Part shown: positions 37,619 to 49,313 of the stretch, piece by piece
Layout of the letters: the number at the start of each line of letters is the position of its first letter
Position numbering within the stretch: position 1 is the first letter of the stretch
From: Gordionus sp. m RMFG-2023
Taxonomy: Eukaryota > Nematomorpha > Gordioida > Chordodea > Parachordodidae
DNA: 64,000 nt
Assembly: GCF_954871325.1 (NCBI RefSeq)
Contig: NC_088776.1
Coordinates: 15,500,052 to 15,564,051, forward strand
Reading direction: 5' to 3'
The notes under the pieces: model-generated
Seen by the model: only the letters and a program-made list of their open reading frames with translations
Databases searched by the model: none
Told to the model about the DNA's origin: nothing
Position numbers and translations under genes: made by a program

Positions 37619-38226
37619 TTAAGGGATAATTTCTTCATCCAGACTTAAATTTTCTTGAGTATCATAAATTGTTGCAGATTTTGACCAATTATCTAAAAAT
37701 AAAGTATTTCCCTCAGTTTTATAAATAAGGTGCCCATAGTATCTTTATCTGATATTCGGTATTTTAGTCAGATATCCAATATCTTTAATTCACGTTTGAA
37801 GATTTATGGAATTGTATAATTCAGAAATTGCGAAAAATTCTTTGTTTTCTTTTTGTAAAATCCTATTATCTATGTATTCAAATTTATCAAATAATCCAAT
37901 TTAATAAATAAACATTTTACCAACAATATAAAATAATAAATAAACTAATAGATAACAGTGCCCAAATTTTAATATAGTTTAATTTATTGAAAACGACTTT
38001 TAGATATTTTTTTAGATAAAATATGATGAACCTACATCTTCATCTTGATTAATAATGTGTCTAGAGTTGTTTTTAAATGAGAGAATTTTATGAAAGCTAT
38101 AAATATTAAATAAAATTGAAATTTAGATATAGTTATTTACTAATGTTTGAAATGGAACATACAAATATTTTACCCTATAACTTCAAGAAATGAATACCTC
38201 GGGGGCTTATATTTTAAAAAGTACAT
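37619..38226 (-). CDS. Unidentified small protein, four exons, 105 residues
   Basis: Exons 38226-38174, 38096-38032, 37869-37794 and 37742-37619 join in phase over introns of 77, 162 and 51 bp to a clean stop. The product begins MYFLKYKPPRYSFLEVIG, has DEDVDNRILQKENKEF in the middle, and ends NLSLDEEIIP; a central YYGHLIYKTEGNTLFLDNW looks like beta strands. I do not recognise the family. The alternation of hydrophobic strands is compatible with a small OB-like or beta-barrel fold, which is a guess. The donor of exon 2 (GTTCAT) is the weakest junction. The start codon was chosen as the first ATG in frame, but an upstream exon cannot be excluded. It lies 672 bp downstream of the RMI1 stop on the same strand. 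Confidence 0.6.
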
Positions 38227-38399
38227 ATGAGTTATTAGTATATTTTTTTGAGTTAAAGTTGCTCGAAAATAATTCATAAAATATTATAACAAAAATATTA
38301 TATAAGATAAGATTGTTTTTTGTAAAAATGTTTTTAATTGAATTATAAATATATTGCTCTATGTGTTGTTTAAAATAGGTCGGCTTTATAAATAGATCG

Positions 38400-38585
38400 A
38401 CTGATTGGATCTTTTCTAAAAATGATCAATATCGGCGTCGACCCGATACAGATATTAATATATGTCGTGCAGCCCTACTTTTCTCTAATACGTTTAAGAA
38501 GACTTAAAAAACAGGAGATCCAACGTAGCCATACTTTTCTCTAATTAAACGTTTAAGAAAACTTAAAAAACAGGAGATCCAAAGA
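38400..38585. repeat. hAT-type end and a two-copy tandem duplication
   Basis: The reverse complement of about 38460-38492 begins TAGGGCTGCACGACATAT, a common hAT-type terminus. Next to it, ACTTTTCTCTAAT followed by CGTTTAAGAA and AACAGGAGATCCAA occurs twice in tandem (about 38478-38580, unit about 60 bp). Confidence 0.55.
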
Positions 38586-38898
38586 AAGATTATTTCAATA
38601 GTCAACATATATTCCTCGAAGTCTGCCGCTAGAACTACTTTAAATTTGAATATTTAAAAAAAGATAGGAATTATATTAAATGTTTTTTTTTAAATTAAGG
38701 AAATGTATCGTTTTCGATACTTTAGATACCAGAAAATATTGTATCAAATAAATAAAGTATGGGAAAACTTAAGCATGAAGTAAATCCTAAGAAAAGATTT
38801 TTTTTAATTTTCACTCATTAAATTTATTTATATATTTTGTTATTTATTTTAAAATTGTAAATTAATAATAATTCTTATTTTAATATAAGCGATAATTA

Positions 38899-41800
38899 TT
38901 AATGACATTCTTTTAATTTTTCGTACATATGCTTGGTGTGTAGCAAATTTATTGGTTCGTATTTATATAATATTGGGAAATTGTGATTCGCGTCATTTAT
39001 GTTGATAAATTTGTCCGTTGAAGCTGGGTGATGGTGTAATAGTTTCAAGCATTTAGCTAAGTGAAATATCCCGCTTAAATTTATAAGTTTTCTTTGGAAA
39101 TTAGTTATAATCTATATTTTTAAAAATTAGCAAAAAAAAGTAAAATATAATAAATTCAAATAAAATTATTTTAAAAAATTATATTTAAAAAAATAAGGAT
39201 ATTTTAGAAGAAGGAAACGTAAATAAAATTGGAATTAAATCATAGTTGTGAAAACAGATCGAATATTCAAAAAGAAAAGATTAAAAAACGCTTTTTTTGC
39301 TAAAAAAAATGATTATAAATATAAAGAAAATGAGCAACGGGTGGGCGTGTCTTTTTGAACCCACTTTACAATGGGCGGGCGAGTTAGAAATGTTTAAACA
39401 ATGGGTAGTAGGGTTAAATCAAAATAACGAAAAGAGGGCTCGCGGTCTAAAACCCGCCAGAATATTATAAAATTTACCTGATTTTTCTTTAATTTAAGAA
39501 TACTGTCTTTAGCTGCTTGAACGCTCAATTCCTAGAGAATATAAAATAAAAATATTAAACCAGTAAATTTGCATTAATTAAAAACATGTTGATATTTATG
39601 CAAGTATTAAAATTCCCATATGATAAAAAAAAATTTCTAATTCCATTTATTTTAATAATTATGATTATAATAATTGTTAATATCAAAACAAGTTGCTAAT
39701 ACTTTGTTAAAATTTACAAATTTTTGCATGTAACTCATAATTTATACCTTGAAATTTATTACTAGGAATAATAGTATTGGATTTCTATTCTGGTTATATT
39801 AGAATCCGAAATATAAAATCTAATTTATTGAAAAGATTGATGCAAATGCAAAATAACACTATTTTAAATATAAAATTAGTAACGATGTAACTGATCTACC
39901 AAACTCGTGAGTGAATATGGAGCAATTTTTAATTAATAAGCTCGGACCGAAATTAAGAACATATAAAAAAAATAATTTATTTTAAGGCTGAATTAATAGT
40001 GGAATCCGATCCAACACGATTTAAATGTTGATTGATTTTTAAAATCTGTTTATGAGATCAATTTTCCTTTATTAATATTAATTTTATCTTTAATTCTAGC
40101 AATATTGATTTCAATAAAGAAAATTAATCCCATATAAACATATTAAGAATCGATCAGCTGTTAAATCGGGTCGGATAGTACCATCATTGAGGTCAAATAA
40201 ACCTTAAATTTTTTTTTATCCTCTTAGTTATGTATAATAAAAATAAGTAAAATCTTGTTTAATTTGTTACTTCAAAATCAGCGCAAGAAATTCCGGATAT
40301 TTGGGTTAGTACCTTTTAATATGTAAGGGGGGGGGGAGTTGAAAAAAATATATATAATAATTGAAAATGAAATGTGTTTAACTTTTATGCAATTTATATG
40401 CAGTTTTAAAAGTAAATTATAATTTATTAAAAAAATGCTCGAATAATTACATAAAAATAATCATCACTTTTTTTCCAATTTATTTGTGAATTTATAGACG
40501 CTGAATATTTCTTATTTTAAAATTGGGCACGTTATTGGCAATGTGATTTTCCGGCAAAGTATTATTTTTTCAACTTTAAATCACTTTTTGAGCGTGTTTT
40601 TTTTAAATTTAAAAATCAAATTTTACTGGAAATGTATTCCATGATGTTTGGAATACCTACCCTATGATATTGAGAAAAATTTGCCATGAAATTTTGAACT
40701 TAATATAATTTATATTAGGTTTTTTATATAAATTATAAATGACTCACAAAATTCTCTACAATTCATAAGATAGGTATTTTAAACATGCCAAATAACATTT
40801 CCGGTAAAATCAAATCGTTAAATTTAAAAAAAAACACTCAAAAAATGATTTAAAATTGAAAAAATAACACATTTCCGAAAATATATTGCAGCTAGTAGAC
40901 ATATTAAATTCCTAACTCGAGAGTTTGTACTAGGGATTTCCAAGTGTATTAAATTGGGTAGAACAATCCTAAATTGAAATGTTTTATCAAAGATCCTATT
41001 AGGTGGGCAAATAAATTCTTTATATTCTTATTTTTAAAATCTGGTAACTGTAGATACAATTTACAAATGATATTGGCTTAATTATACATTAAACTAAATG
41101 CAAACGATAAATTTCAAAAAAATAAATCGTCTGCCCAAGTACCAGATAAATTTTAATTACGGCTCTGAACCTGCTTATAACATTTTCCTACTTTTTAACG
41201 TTTTTAAAGTTATTAAACCTTAAGAAATGTTATAATAAGAAAAGGGGTTACATTAATATTTATATAAATTTTGTTACATCATTAGAAATATTAACATCCA
41301 AAATACCGGTACCATCCGTTATTTTAACTTTTAGCGCCCAACACTTTGCCTCGGTGCGTTCTAATTTTGATAACAAAGTATGGATAAACCCCTGGTTGGT
41401 ATTATTTTATTTAAATATCAAAAATAAATAATCGTATTTCAGAAATTATGGTATATATATATATATAAAACAAAATTAAGGGCTAAGCCCAAACTCAAAA
41501 AAAGGTTTACATATTTTAGCATTATCTGTCCAGAAACTAGGGTTGGCAAATTGACCGAAAATATATTTGAACGGTCAAATATTCTAAGAATGTTATTTAT
41601 TTGATTATATATATCGCATAACATAATTGTGGTCGCGCATCATTTTAATAAATGTACGTTGACCAACGTTTAAAAAAATAAGAGCCATCTTAATAACAGC
41701 ATATTATTCAATCGTGCTATGATCCAATATCTTCTTAACCAGAAGAAGAAAAAATATATATTTGAAAATAAGTGATAAAAATCTCAATATAACTTCCCAC

Positions 41801-44800
41801 AATGCTACCTACTTATTATATGGCCAATATCAAGACCAAATTTTACGAATAATGAATTCGATTATATGATATAATATAATAGAAGGAACTAGAGTTTGAA
41901 AGAAATCTTTAAAAAAAAATTGACCAAAAATCTTTGAACCTTTATTTTGAAGAATAGAGATTTAAGTAAATCTTTTGTAATATTTATGCATAAAAAAAAT
42001 GTTTAAGATAAAACCAAAAAATATTTATGTATCCACTTCTACAGATCCAAACCTATCTCAGGCCCTTACCTTTTGGGACAGCAACAGCTTGCCCACTTCC
42101 TACCGTCCAGTCTCCAGTATTCAAAAACTGGGATGCTCCTTTGATCGCCCGTTCCGTTGAATACCACGTTTTGAACAGGAGCTTCGAGGAAAACCCAAAT
42201 AACATAATATTAAATGGAGACACTGGCTATGAATGGTTGGAAGCCATCGCCAGTTTTAATCTTGACCTCCTCATGATTGGTGAACAACTAAACATATCCA
42301 TAGCTCTTCGCGTTGGCTTGCATCGATTGTGGCGAGTCAATCGAATGCCTACCATCCCTTGCAATGTAAGTTCTCCCGGGGATACAACCCCGCCATAAAT
42401 CCATTAACAACATTCTCCTAGCTGCCCTCAAAAAAGTTAATATCCTATCCAATCTTGAACCAGTGAGCCCTTCAAATGAAAACGTTCTACGCTAGGGTGT
42501 GACATCTCGTATCCACTGGACAAACGCTTCCCCACTGCAGATTTCGAGAGAAATCTGCCGGTCAATTTCCTAAGCATTCACTCTTTATAGGGTGATATGT
42601 AACTTTTTAAAAGTTCTTTTAAATGTTTTTTTTATAATTTTTATTTCATATAATTTATAATATATTCTTATTTGTTTTTTTTAAAATTTATTTCATTTTG
42701 ATATTGTTTATGTTGCATTTTATTCCTAAATTGAAACTGCTTTTTAAATAAAATTATTCTTTATTAAGATTTTTTTTAAGAAAATAAATATTTTGGTCAA
42801 AAATATATTTTCAAACTCTGAAAGAAACTAAGATTTCTGGCTGATAGAAAAAATTCTAAATGTAAAAGTGGTATCTAAGCAAAATATGTGGAATGCTATA
42901 GAATCTATAAATATTAATCAGATGTGCGCATCAAGCTAGTGGAATGGACTTTACTCACTTTGTAAATTAAGGAAAGAGGCAAATAGTAACCCTTTCAAAT
43001 TCAACTTCTTAAAAATTAAATTAGTCCGTTAAGGTTAATATTCAAGAGCCGAGATTGATTTAAATAAAACTTTGACTATTGAAAAAATAGATATATAACT
43101 TGAATTTGACCGTTTATGACAGGTCAAATATAATGCTAAAATTGCAAATTTTGTTTCTTAGTATTTGGAAGTAACTTTAAGTTAAAATATTAAAATCTTA
43201 TAGCCGGATATTAAAATAATCCCTAATAATGGGAAGGGCATTAACGACTCGAAGATGCTTTAACTAATACAAAAAAACGGCACGTTCTTTAGTGTAAGTA
43301 CAGTCATATTCATTTTTAATTAAATCTTTATAATGGATGGTAAGTAAAAGGAAGTTACACGTGCACCTTATTATTTTTTAATTTCATGTGATGAATATAA
43401 TAATGATAGTGTTCCTTCATTTTAATCTATTTACCAAAAAGAGTTTATAATACTTAACTTTAATAGTATAATCTTCAAGTAGCACTGAATTAATTGAATC
43501 CCTAGACAACCAGTGTTTAACGTCAAATAAATATCGAATATTGTAGGATATCGCATTTCCTTATATTTTTTATTAAAAAAATTTAAAAATATATATATGT
43601 ATATCTAGAGGAACATTTTTTTTACCAAATTTTTGTGAATCTTCAATTTTGGCGGATTCTTTTAAAGATGGTTCTGAAAGTCTCTTTAAACTATGAATTT
43701 TTTTGGCGGGAAGCACCTCCTTCAAACTATTATGAATTTTTGTGGAGATTGATGGTGGGGATTGCGATATATGGATATCTATCTTTTTTTGGTGCATTTG
43801 TTTCATTAGATCATATTCAGTTAAACTTAAAATATCATTAGATTTAAAATTCTCATTGTCAAATACATCATTAGAAGGATTATTTAAAATTTTGTTGTCA
43901 ACTTTGTTATTAATATTTGAGGTCCTGCTTGCTTTTTTGACCTCATTTTTATTAATAACTTTGATGATATTAAAATTATTTCTGTCATTACATATATCGG
44001 TATCGGTATTTTGGCTATGGCAATAAACACAGATATCTTCTTCATCTCCAAAATTGGGTTGAAGAATGTTTGGAAGTTGAAATGATGTGTCATCAAGAAA
44101 TATTTGGTGATGACTTGAGTCAGATTGAGACTTATTCATATTTATTTCATCAATATCATATTCTTCAGGTGATAAATCTAAAGTTTTATTTTGATTAGAG
44201 TTAGGTGGTGCGATTGATTGTCTATTATCATTGACTAGCATTGCATTTTGAAAGGATTTCTTGAATGAATTTGTGTTCTTTAAGATAAAAGTGCCTGTAT
44301 TCTTTAAATTGTTTAATGATGTGTATTTAACTAATTTATCTTTATTAAAATTTACACTAATTTCAACCTCATCTTTTTTATTTTGGGAAAATGAGATTGC
44401 TGGATTTATGGGCAATGAATCTGCATTATTAAGATATGTTTTTTGTATTGGTGTTTTATTAAGTGATATCTTTAATTCTTATTATAATTTGGATATATAT
44501 TTCAAAGATTATAATTATAAAAATATACTTTTATTTGTTTTGAACAAATTATTTACATCCTCATTATTACTAAAATCCACAAAATTAGAATAAGTTGTTA
44601 GAAGATGAGTGCTAAATAGAATTATTAGTATCAAAGCAATTAAACAAAGATTACTTAAAATTAGTTTTATTGGTATTGGTATTAATATCTGAACATATTT
44701 GATTAACTATACCACCAATAAATATAAAATTTTTAGGCTTAATTAAAATATTTCCAAATCTTATATCAATTTCACCATGCAATACAGCTTTTGAACCAGG

Positions 44801-45386
44801 TTCAAAATTGTTATCAATATAAATAGGGTTATATTCAAAGGCCTTGAAAATTTGAAACCCATCAGTTAAACTAAATAAAAAGATTCTAGAAGTTGGAAAA
44901 TAATTCTATTTTAAACTTTTATATATATATATATATAAGATTTAAAATAAACTTTATTAGCTTCTTTCATTTTTTTAATATCATCTTCCTCCTCTTCACA
45001 AAATTGGTTTTCTTTGGCAAAAAAATAGTCATCTTTATGAGTTTGGGAATATCCTGACCTTCCAATATCTTTAGCCCATAAAATCTGAACAATGTGATAT
45101 CCTTTAAGTTTTCCCTTGGGCATTTTTATAACGTCTTTAGGGAATGGATACATTCTAGCATACTTATCAATATCAAATGATATAGTTATATCATTTATCA
45201 TTGCTTGTTCAAATATAAATTCAACAAGAGAATCTTCATTATAATTAAGCTACAAAATAAATATCATAAAAAATTTATTCAAACCTGTCTTTCTTGTATA
45301 ATCTTATTTATCTCATTCAGCCAATTCCTATTAATGAATATATTTTTTGTTTCATATATATTTAAAATTTTCTCAGTAATTAACAT
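38899..45386 (-). CDS. RMI1: RMI1, RecQ-mediated genome instability protein 1
   Basis: Nuclear scaffold of the BLM-TOP3A-RMI complex that dissolves double Holliday junctions. In-phase exons: 45386-45285, 45249-44953, 44905-44655, 44611-44529, 44477-43626, 43559-43435, 41391-41278, then 39531-39478 and 39111-38899 (stop). The N-terminus has NWLNEINKIIQE (helical part). The first OB fold follows: IKMPKGKLKGYHIVQI (75-90), YSQ, then SRIFLFSLTDGFQIFKAFEY (139-158), EPGSKAVLHGEI and KPKNFIFIGG. Human RMI1 has the same order (IPKGELNGFYALQI, LQLTDG, LPPGTK, LKPENVKVLGG). The low-complexity middle carries CVYCHSQNTD. The second OB fold is TIKVKYYKLFL joined to CWALKVKITDGTGILDVNI. The last exons give NFQRKLINLSGIFHLA, as in human CQRDLIDLCCLM. 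One exon between 41278 and 39531 is unresolved: NLFAHLIGSLIKHF from about 41017 fits by content and acceptor phase but has no matching donor. Total is about 700 residues against 625 in human. Confidence 0.88.
40001..40182. mobile_element. Hairpin miniature element in an RMI1 intron
   Basis: About 70-bp arms (left GGAATCCGATCCAACACGAT; right, reverse-complemented, GGTACTATCCGACCCGAT) can fold the 182 bp into a near-complete stem. Confidence 0.7.
40549..40876. mobile_element. 328-bp palindromic miniature element in an RMI1 intron
   Basis: Arms of about 150 bp: the left has TTATTTTTTCAACTTTAAAT followed by CACTTTTTGAG; the right, reverse-complemented, has TTATTTTTTCAATTTTAAAT then CATTTTTTGAG. 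No coding content. Confidence 0.75.
42027..42600 (+). pseudogene. LINE C-terminal remnant antisense inside the large RMI1 intron
   Basis: An open frame at 42027-42398 and its flank give the C-terminal region of the LINE family seen at 10.1-11.6 kb. SPVFKNWDAPLIARSVEYH is followed by GYEWLEAIASFNLDLLMIG (compare GHEWLEALPSQI in the other copy) and ISIALRVGLHRLW. In a shifted frame come INNILLAALKKVNILSNLEP, then SPSNENVLR. The reverse-transcriptase part is missing and a frame change breaks the rest. It lies within the 2.0-kb intron 41392-43434 of RMI1, on the opposite strand. Confidence 0.75.
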
Positions 45387-45707
45387 ATGGATATTCGTCT
45401 GCTAGCACACATGCCGCCTTAATTTGTGACCTTATGTTAATGTAGTTACTTCTGAAGACTACTTTCCAGACCACAACTGTTAAGAGTAAAATATGACAAA
45501 CGTAAAAAAGATTAATATAATTTTTATAACGTTAAAAAGATTAATATAATTTTTATAACCTTAAAAAATTAATATTATTTTACTATATTAAGAAATACTA
45601 TTATTTTTACTACGTTAAAAAAGTTATTATTATTTTTACTACGTTAAAAAATTAACTATTTTTTTACTACGTTAAAAATAATATATATGAGGGAAGCAAA
45701 TTTAATA

Positions 45708-45840
45708 TTGCTTATTTTTTTAATAAATAAAGAGAAAATCATGCCATGGTATTGTATAATTTTACCATTAAAAAATAAGCATTGGAAAAGCAAATAAAAA
45801 AATGCTTATTTTTTAATAAATAAAAGAGAAAGAAATTTTT
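45708..45840. repeat. Short duplicated AATGCTTATTTTTTAATAAATAAA motif
   Basis: Two near copies (about 45706-45740 and 45802-45838) with an inverted AAAAATAAGCATT between them precede the hAT remnant. They could be sub-terminal repeats of that element. Confidence 0.4.
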
Positions 45841-45906
45841 CCATATAATATTTTTTTCTTTACTTTTTTAAATAAAAAAATTTTTAGTTTTTAAAATCCT
45901 TAATTA

Positions 45907-46777
45907 ATGTTTAATAATTGTAATTGTATTATTGAAAATTTATTAACATTATCATTTAGCTCAAGAAATTTTGATGCTAAAAAATTGATTATTGAAAAAG
46001 GAAGACCAAAACCAATTTTACAAAACTTAAAAAAAGAAATCAAAACTTGCATCCATAATTTTTCTATCGATAAATATGAAAAATATGATTGGCTCACTGG
46101 ATGTGAATTTTTTAATTCTCTATATTGATGGTCATGCCTATTATTTCCAAAGGAAGAATATATTTGGTATGATAAAAGATTTTCGGCTATGAATAATATT
46201 TCAAAGGCAGTTAAATGGCATGAAGAATCAACCGCTCATTTGCAGTCGATGATTCAATTTAAAACATTTGGCCAAAATCATATTGAAAATATGATAGAAT
46301 CGATGCGCAAAATATCAATCGAACAGCATAATTCTAAAGTCAAATCAAATAGAGAAATATTGAAATATTGATCAACTCTATATGTTTTCTTGGAATTCAG
46401 GAGCTTGTATTCCGTGGTGATGATGAATCTTCTAATTCAGTAAATAGAGGAAATTATATTGAATTAATTTATTTGCTCGCGGATGAAAATTTACTATTGA
46501 AACATGGTTTAGAAATTATTGGACTATCAAGCGATATTCAAAATGATTTGATTAATTCTATTTCATATGTCTTACACCAAAAAAATAAATTCGTCGAATT
46601 GTTAGATATTAGTAGATTCCAAATAATCAAATTTTCCCAAAATATTTATTAGATAATTTAAACGACACTTATTCTCAATTTTTCGACTTACACAAGCTGG
46701 AAACCGAATTAAAGGTAGTGTTTCGGGATGTTGAATTTAGAAAGAAAAGGAATGTTAATGAAATACTTGAATTTTAA
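45907..46777 (+). pseudogene. hAT transposase remnant with TTF zinc finger, internally deleted
   Basis: The N-terminal TTF-type zinc finger region reads KYDWLTGCEFFNSLY, then in the next frame CWSCLLFPKEE. After it come MNNISKAVKWHEESTAHLQS, and then INSICFLGIQELVFRGDDES with SVNRGNYIELIYLLAD, the classic FRGHDES...NRGNFLEL motif of TTF/DUF4371 hAT transposases. The reading then jumps straight to a C-terminal tail (HKLETELKVVFRDVEFRKK, stop at 46775-46777). The catalytic RNase-H-like core is therefore missing, and two frame changes are needed even for what remains. It is better preserved than the other three hAT copies in the window. Confidence 0.8.
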
Positions 46778-47077
46778 TATGCACCGATTTGTTGAAAAGT
46801 TTTAAAGAGTTTTTTAAATTACAAATTCATCTTAACTTTGGCTTCAACAACAGCAAGTGCAGGACATAGTTTTTCATCTTTAAAAAGAATCAAATCTTAT
46901 TGCAGAAACAGGATGAGCCAAAATCGATTATCGAATCTATCTTTGATTTCTATTGAAAAAAAATTATCATCAAGTCTGGTTTGATTATCAGGGCTGAAGC
47001 TAGAGGGTTCCAGCGTAGAGGGATATGACCCTTATATATAGAGAAAGCTATACATTAGTTCCAGGGTTGGGCAATAT

Positions 47078-49313
47078 CAGGGGCGTCACTAGCCTTTAAA
47101 ATCTCAGAGGCTCAAATTTTTTTTTATTTTTTATGCAACAAATAATATAAGTAGAATAATACAAGATATTTTTAAATATTATATTTTTTAAAACAAAATA
47201 TTTATCCATTTATTACAATAATAAATATTTTCGATTGCGAATATAAAAATAATTTTTGTCTAAAGAATTACAAGTGATAAAAAAGATTAACCTCAATTGA
47301 TAATGTTTTTTAAAAACCACACACAGGGCGATATAATTCCTACCAACCTATATTGAAAAAAGGTCATTAAACTAATATAACGTTCTGTTACCATTTTAGA
47401 CAATGTTTTATAAAATTGATTAATATTAAAAAAAAATTTCTAAACAATTATCTTCCATTTTCAATGATATATAAATGACCAGACAGTTGTTGCTCATTTA
47501 AATTATGCAATCATATGCTCTCAGCAGCAGAATTACATTGCCTCACAAATAATAGATGCTGGTTAATTTGCAGTCATTGATTGAAGCCTTGAGTTATTTA
47601 CACGACATGGATGCCATATTAGAAATGAAACATTTTGTAACTATAAAATAAGGAACAGAGAGATATGATGAAAGCAATTAAGATTTTATATATTATTGTT
47701 GTACAACCTCTAGTTGGTATATTATGTCTCAAAATTAAAGTAGTTTGTAATGATAACAAAAATACACTCGTATTAAAAATTTAACTCAAAACTGTTTTTC
47801 AAAGAAGAAAAAAATAGCTTCCTCACAAATACTTAGTAAAAGATAAGGAAAAAAATATAAAATAAGGATTACATCCAATGAATAATAAGATATTTTATTT
47901 TTAATAATATTTTTTATTAAAAATAAATAGATGGTATTAAAGAATTGAATGCAAATTGTTACTATATTTATTATCAAAAGCATTGATTATTAAAGTTTAT
48001 TAAAATATTAAATATTCTATAACTGTCAAATATGTCTGTAAAAGTGGCATTTTACCTAACATTTTATAACCAATTCTATATAATAAAGGATTATCAACTA
48101 TACTACTTACTTTTTATAAATAAATTTCTTATCTTGTTTGGAGGTTGGAAATATTTTTAGAAAGAGGCATGGTAATTAAATTTAAAAATGATTAATATAG
48201 TTGATTAGTGATTTTGAACTCGGCTAATTACAATATTAAATTTGTTAATTTTCAATTAGTAAATGATTAGATTTATTTAATTAGGTTAGGATTATAAAAT
48301 AATTGAAATAATAAAAATCAATTAATGTTAATGCAAAATTAATATTTAGACATTATGAGGGTTATTGATATTCTATTTTTAACACAGAACCTGATTACAA
48401 GCCGACTTAGTAAATATAATTTATATGTATTAACCTAATCTAATAAATAAAATTGCACTCATTTAATAAAATTTAGATAATCTTATTAATTTTTTAATAA
48501 TAAAATAAAATTTATATTTATTAATCTATTCTAATAATTAAAATAGCACATTTAATAAAAATTTAGATAGTCTAATTAATTTTTAAATAATAAAATCAAA
48601 TCTATTATAATATTTAATAGAATTATAAAAAAAATCGTTAAGAGTGCTATCAAAAAAATTATTTTTTGTTCAGGGGGATATTAGGATGCTATTAAGATAA
48701 AAATATTTCGCTTCAGGGGTCTATTCAAATTTTTCAGGAAGCTATAGCCCCTGCGCCCCCTCCCCTAGTGACGCTACTTGAGCAGTTATCTCAAAATCAT
48801 TGCTACTTTTCTTCAGTTTTTCTTAAAAAATTTTTTTTATAGAAACATTTTTAGGAAGAGGCATAAATACATGTATAAATAAATGATTATATTTATTTAA
48901 ATAGGGTTTTAAAATAATTTAAATAATAACAATTAAACTTCAACTGTTAATGCCAAATTGATATTGGAACATTATGCATGGTATTGATATTCCATTTTTA
49001 AGATCGAATTTGATTGCAAGCTGACATGGTGAAAATATAATTTATATGTATTAATCTAATCTAATAATTAAAATTGTATTCATTTAATTAAAATTTAGAT
49101 AGTCTTATTAATTTTTAAATAATAAAATTAAATTTATATATTACTTAATAGAATTATAAAAGAAATCGTTCAGGGGGCAATCAAAAAAAATTATTTTTAG
49201 TTCAAGGGGATATTAAAGAGCCATTAAAAAATAATTTTTTTTTGCTTCAGGGGGCTATTCAAATTTTTCAGGGGGCTCGAGCCCCTGCGCCTCCCACCCA
49301 AGTTACGCCACTG
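47078..49313. mobile_element. 2.2-kb hAT-type element inserted into another hAT end
   Basis: The left end CAGGGGCGTCACTAGCC mirrors the right end (reverse complement CAGTGGCGTAACTTGGG). The flanking 8-mers GGCAATAT (47070-47077) and GGGAATAT (49314-49321) agree at 7 of 8, a hAT-length target duplication. The surrounding sequence (CAGGGTTGG at 47062, then CGCTGATATTTGTGTCG at 49322) is itself a hAT terminus like the one at 55984. Inside, the right-hand 0.6 kb is tandemly duplicated (48139-48782 and about 48815-49313), the first copy ending in its own CACTAGGGG-type terminus. No transposase text was found. Confidence 0.75.

Noticed and set aside
43573-43625. RMI1 ending at the in-frame stop at 43573
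   Set aside because: The frame after the GT donor at 43625 turns to low-complexity HIYIFKFF, while splicing there leads in phase to exons that complete the second OB fold.
43635-44593. Plus-strand frames of 68-110 codons opposite the RMI1 exons
   Set aside because: They are antisense shadows of the RMI1 coding exons.
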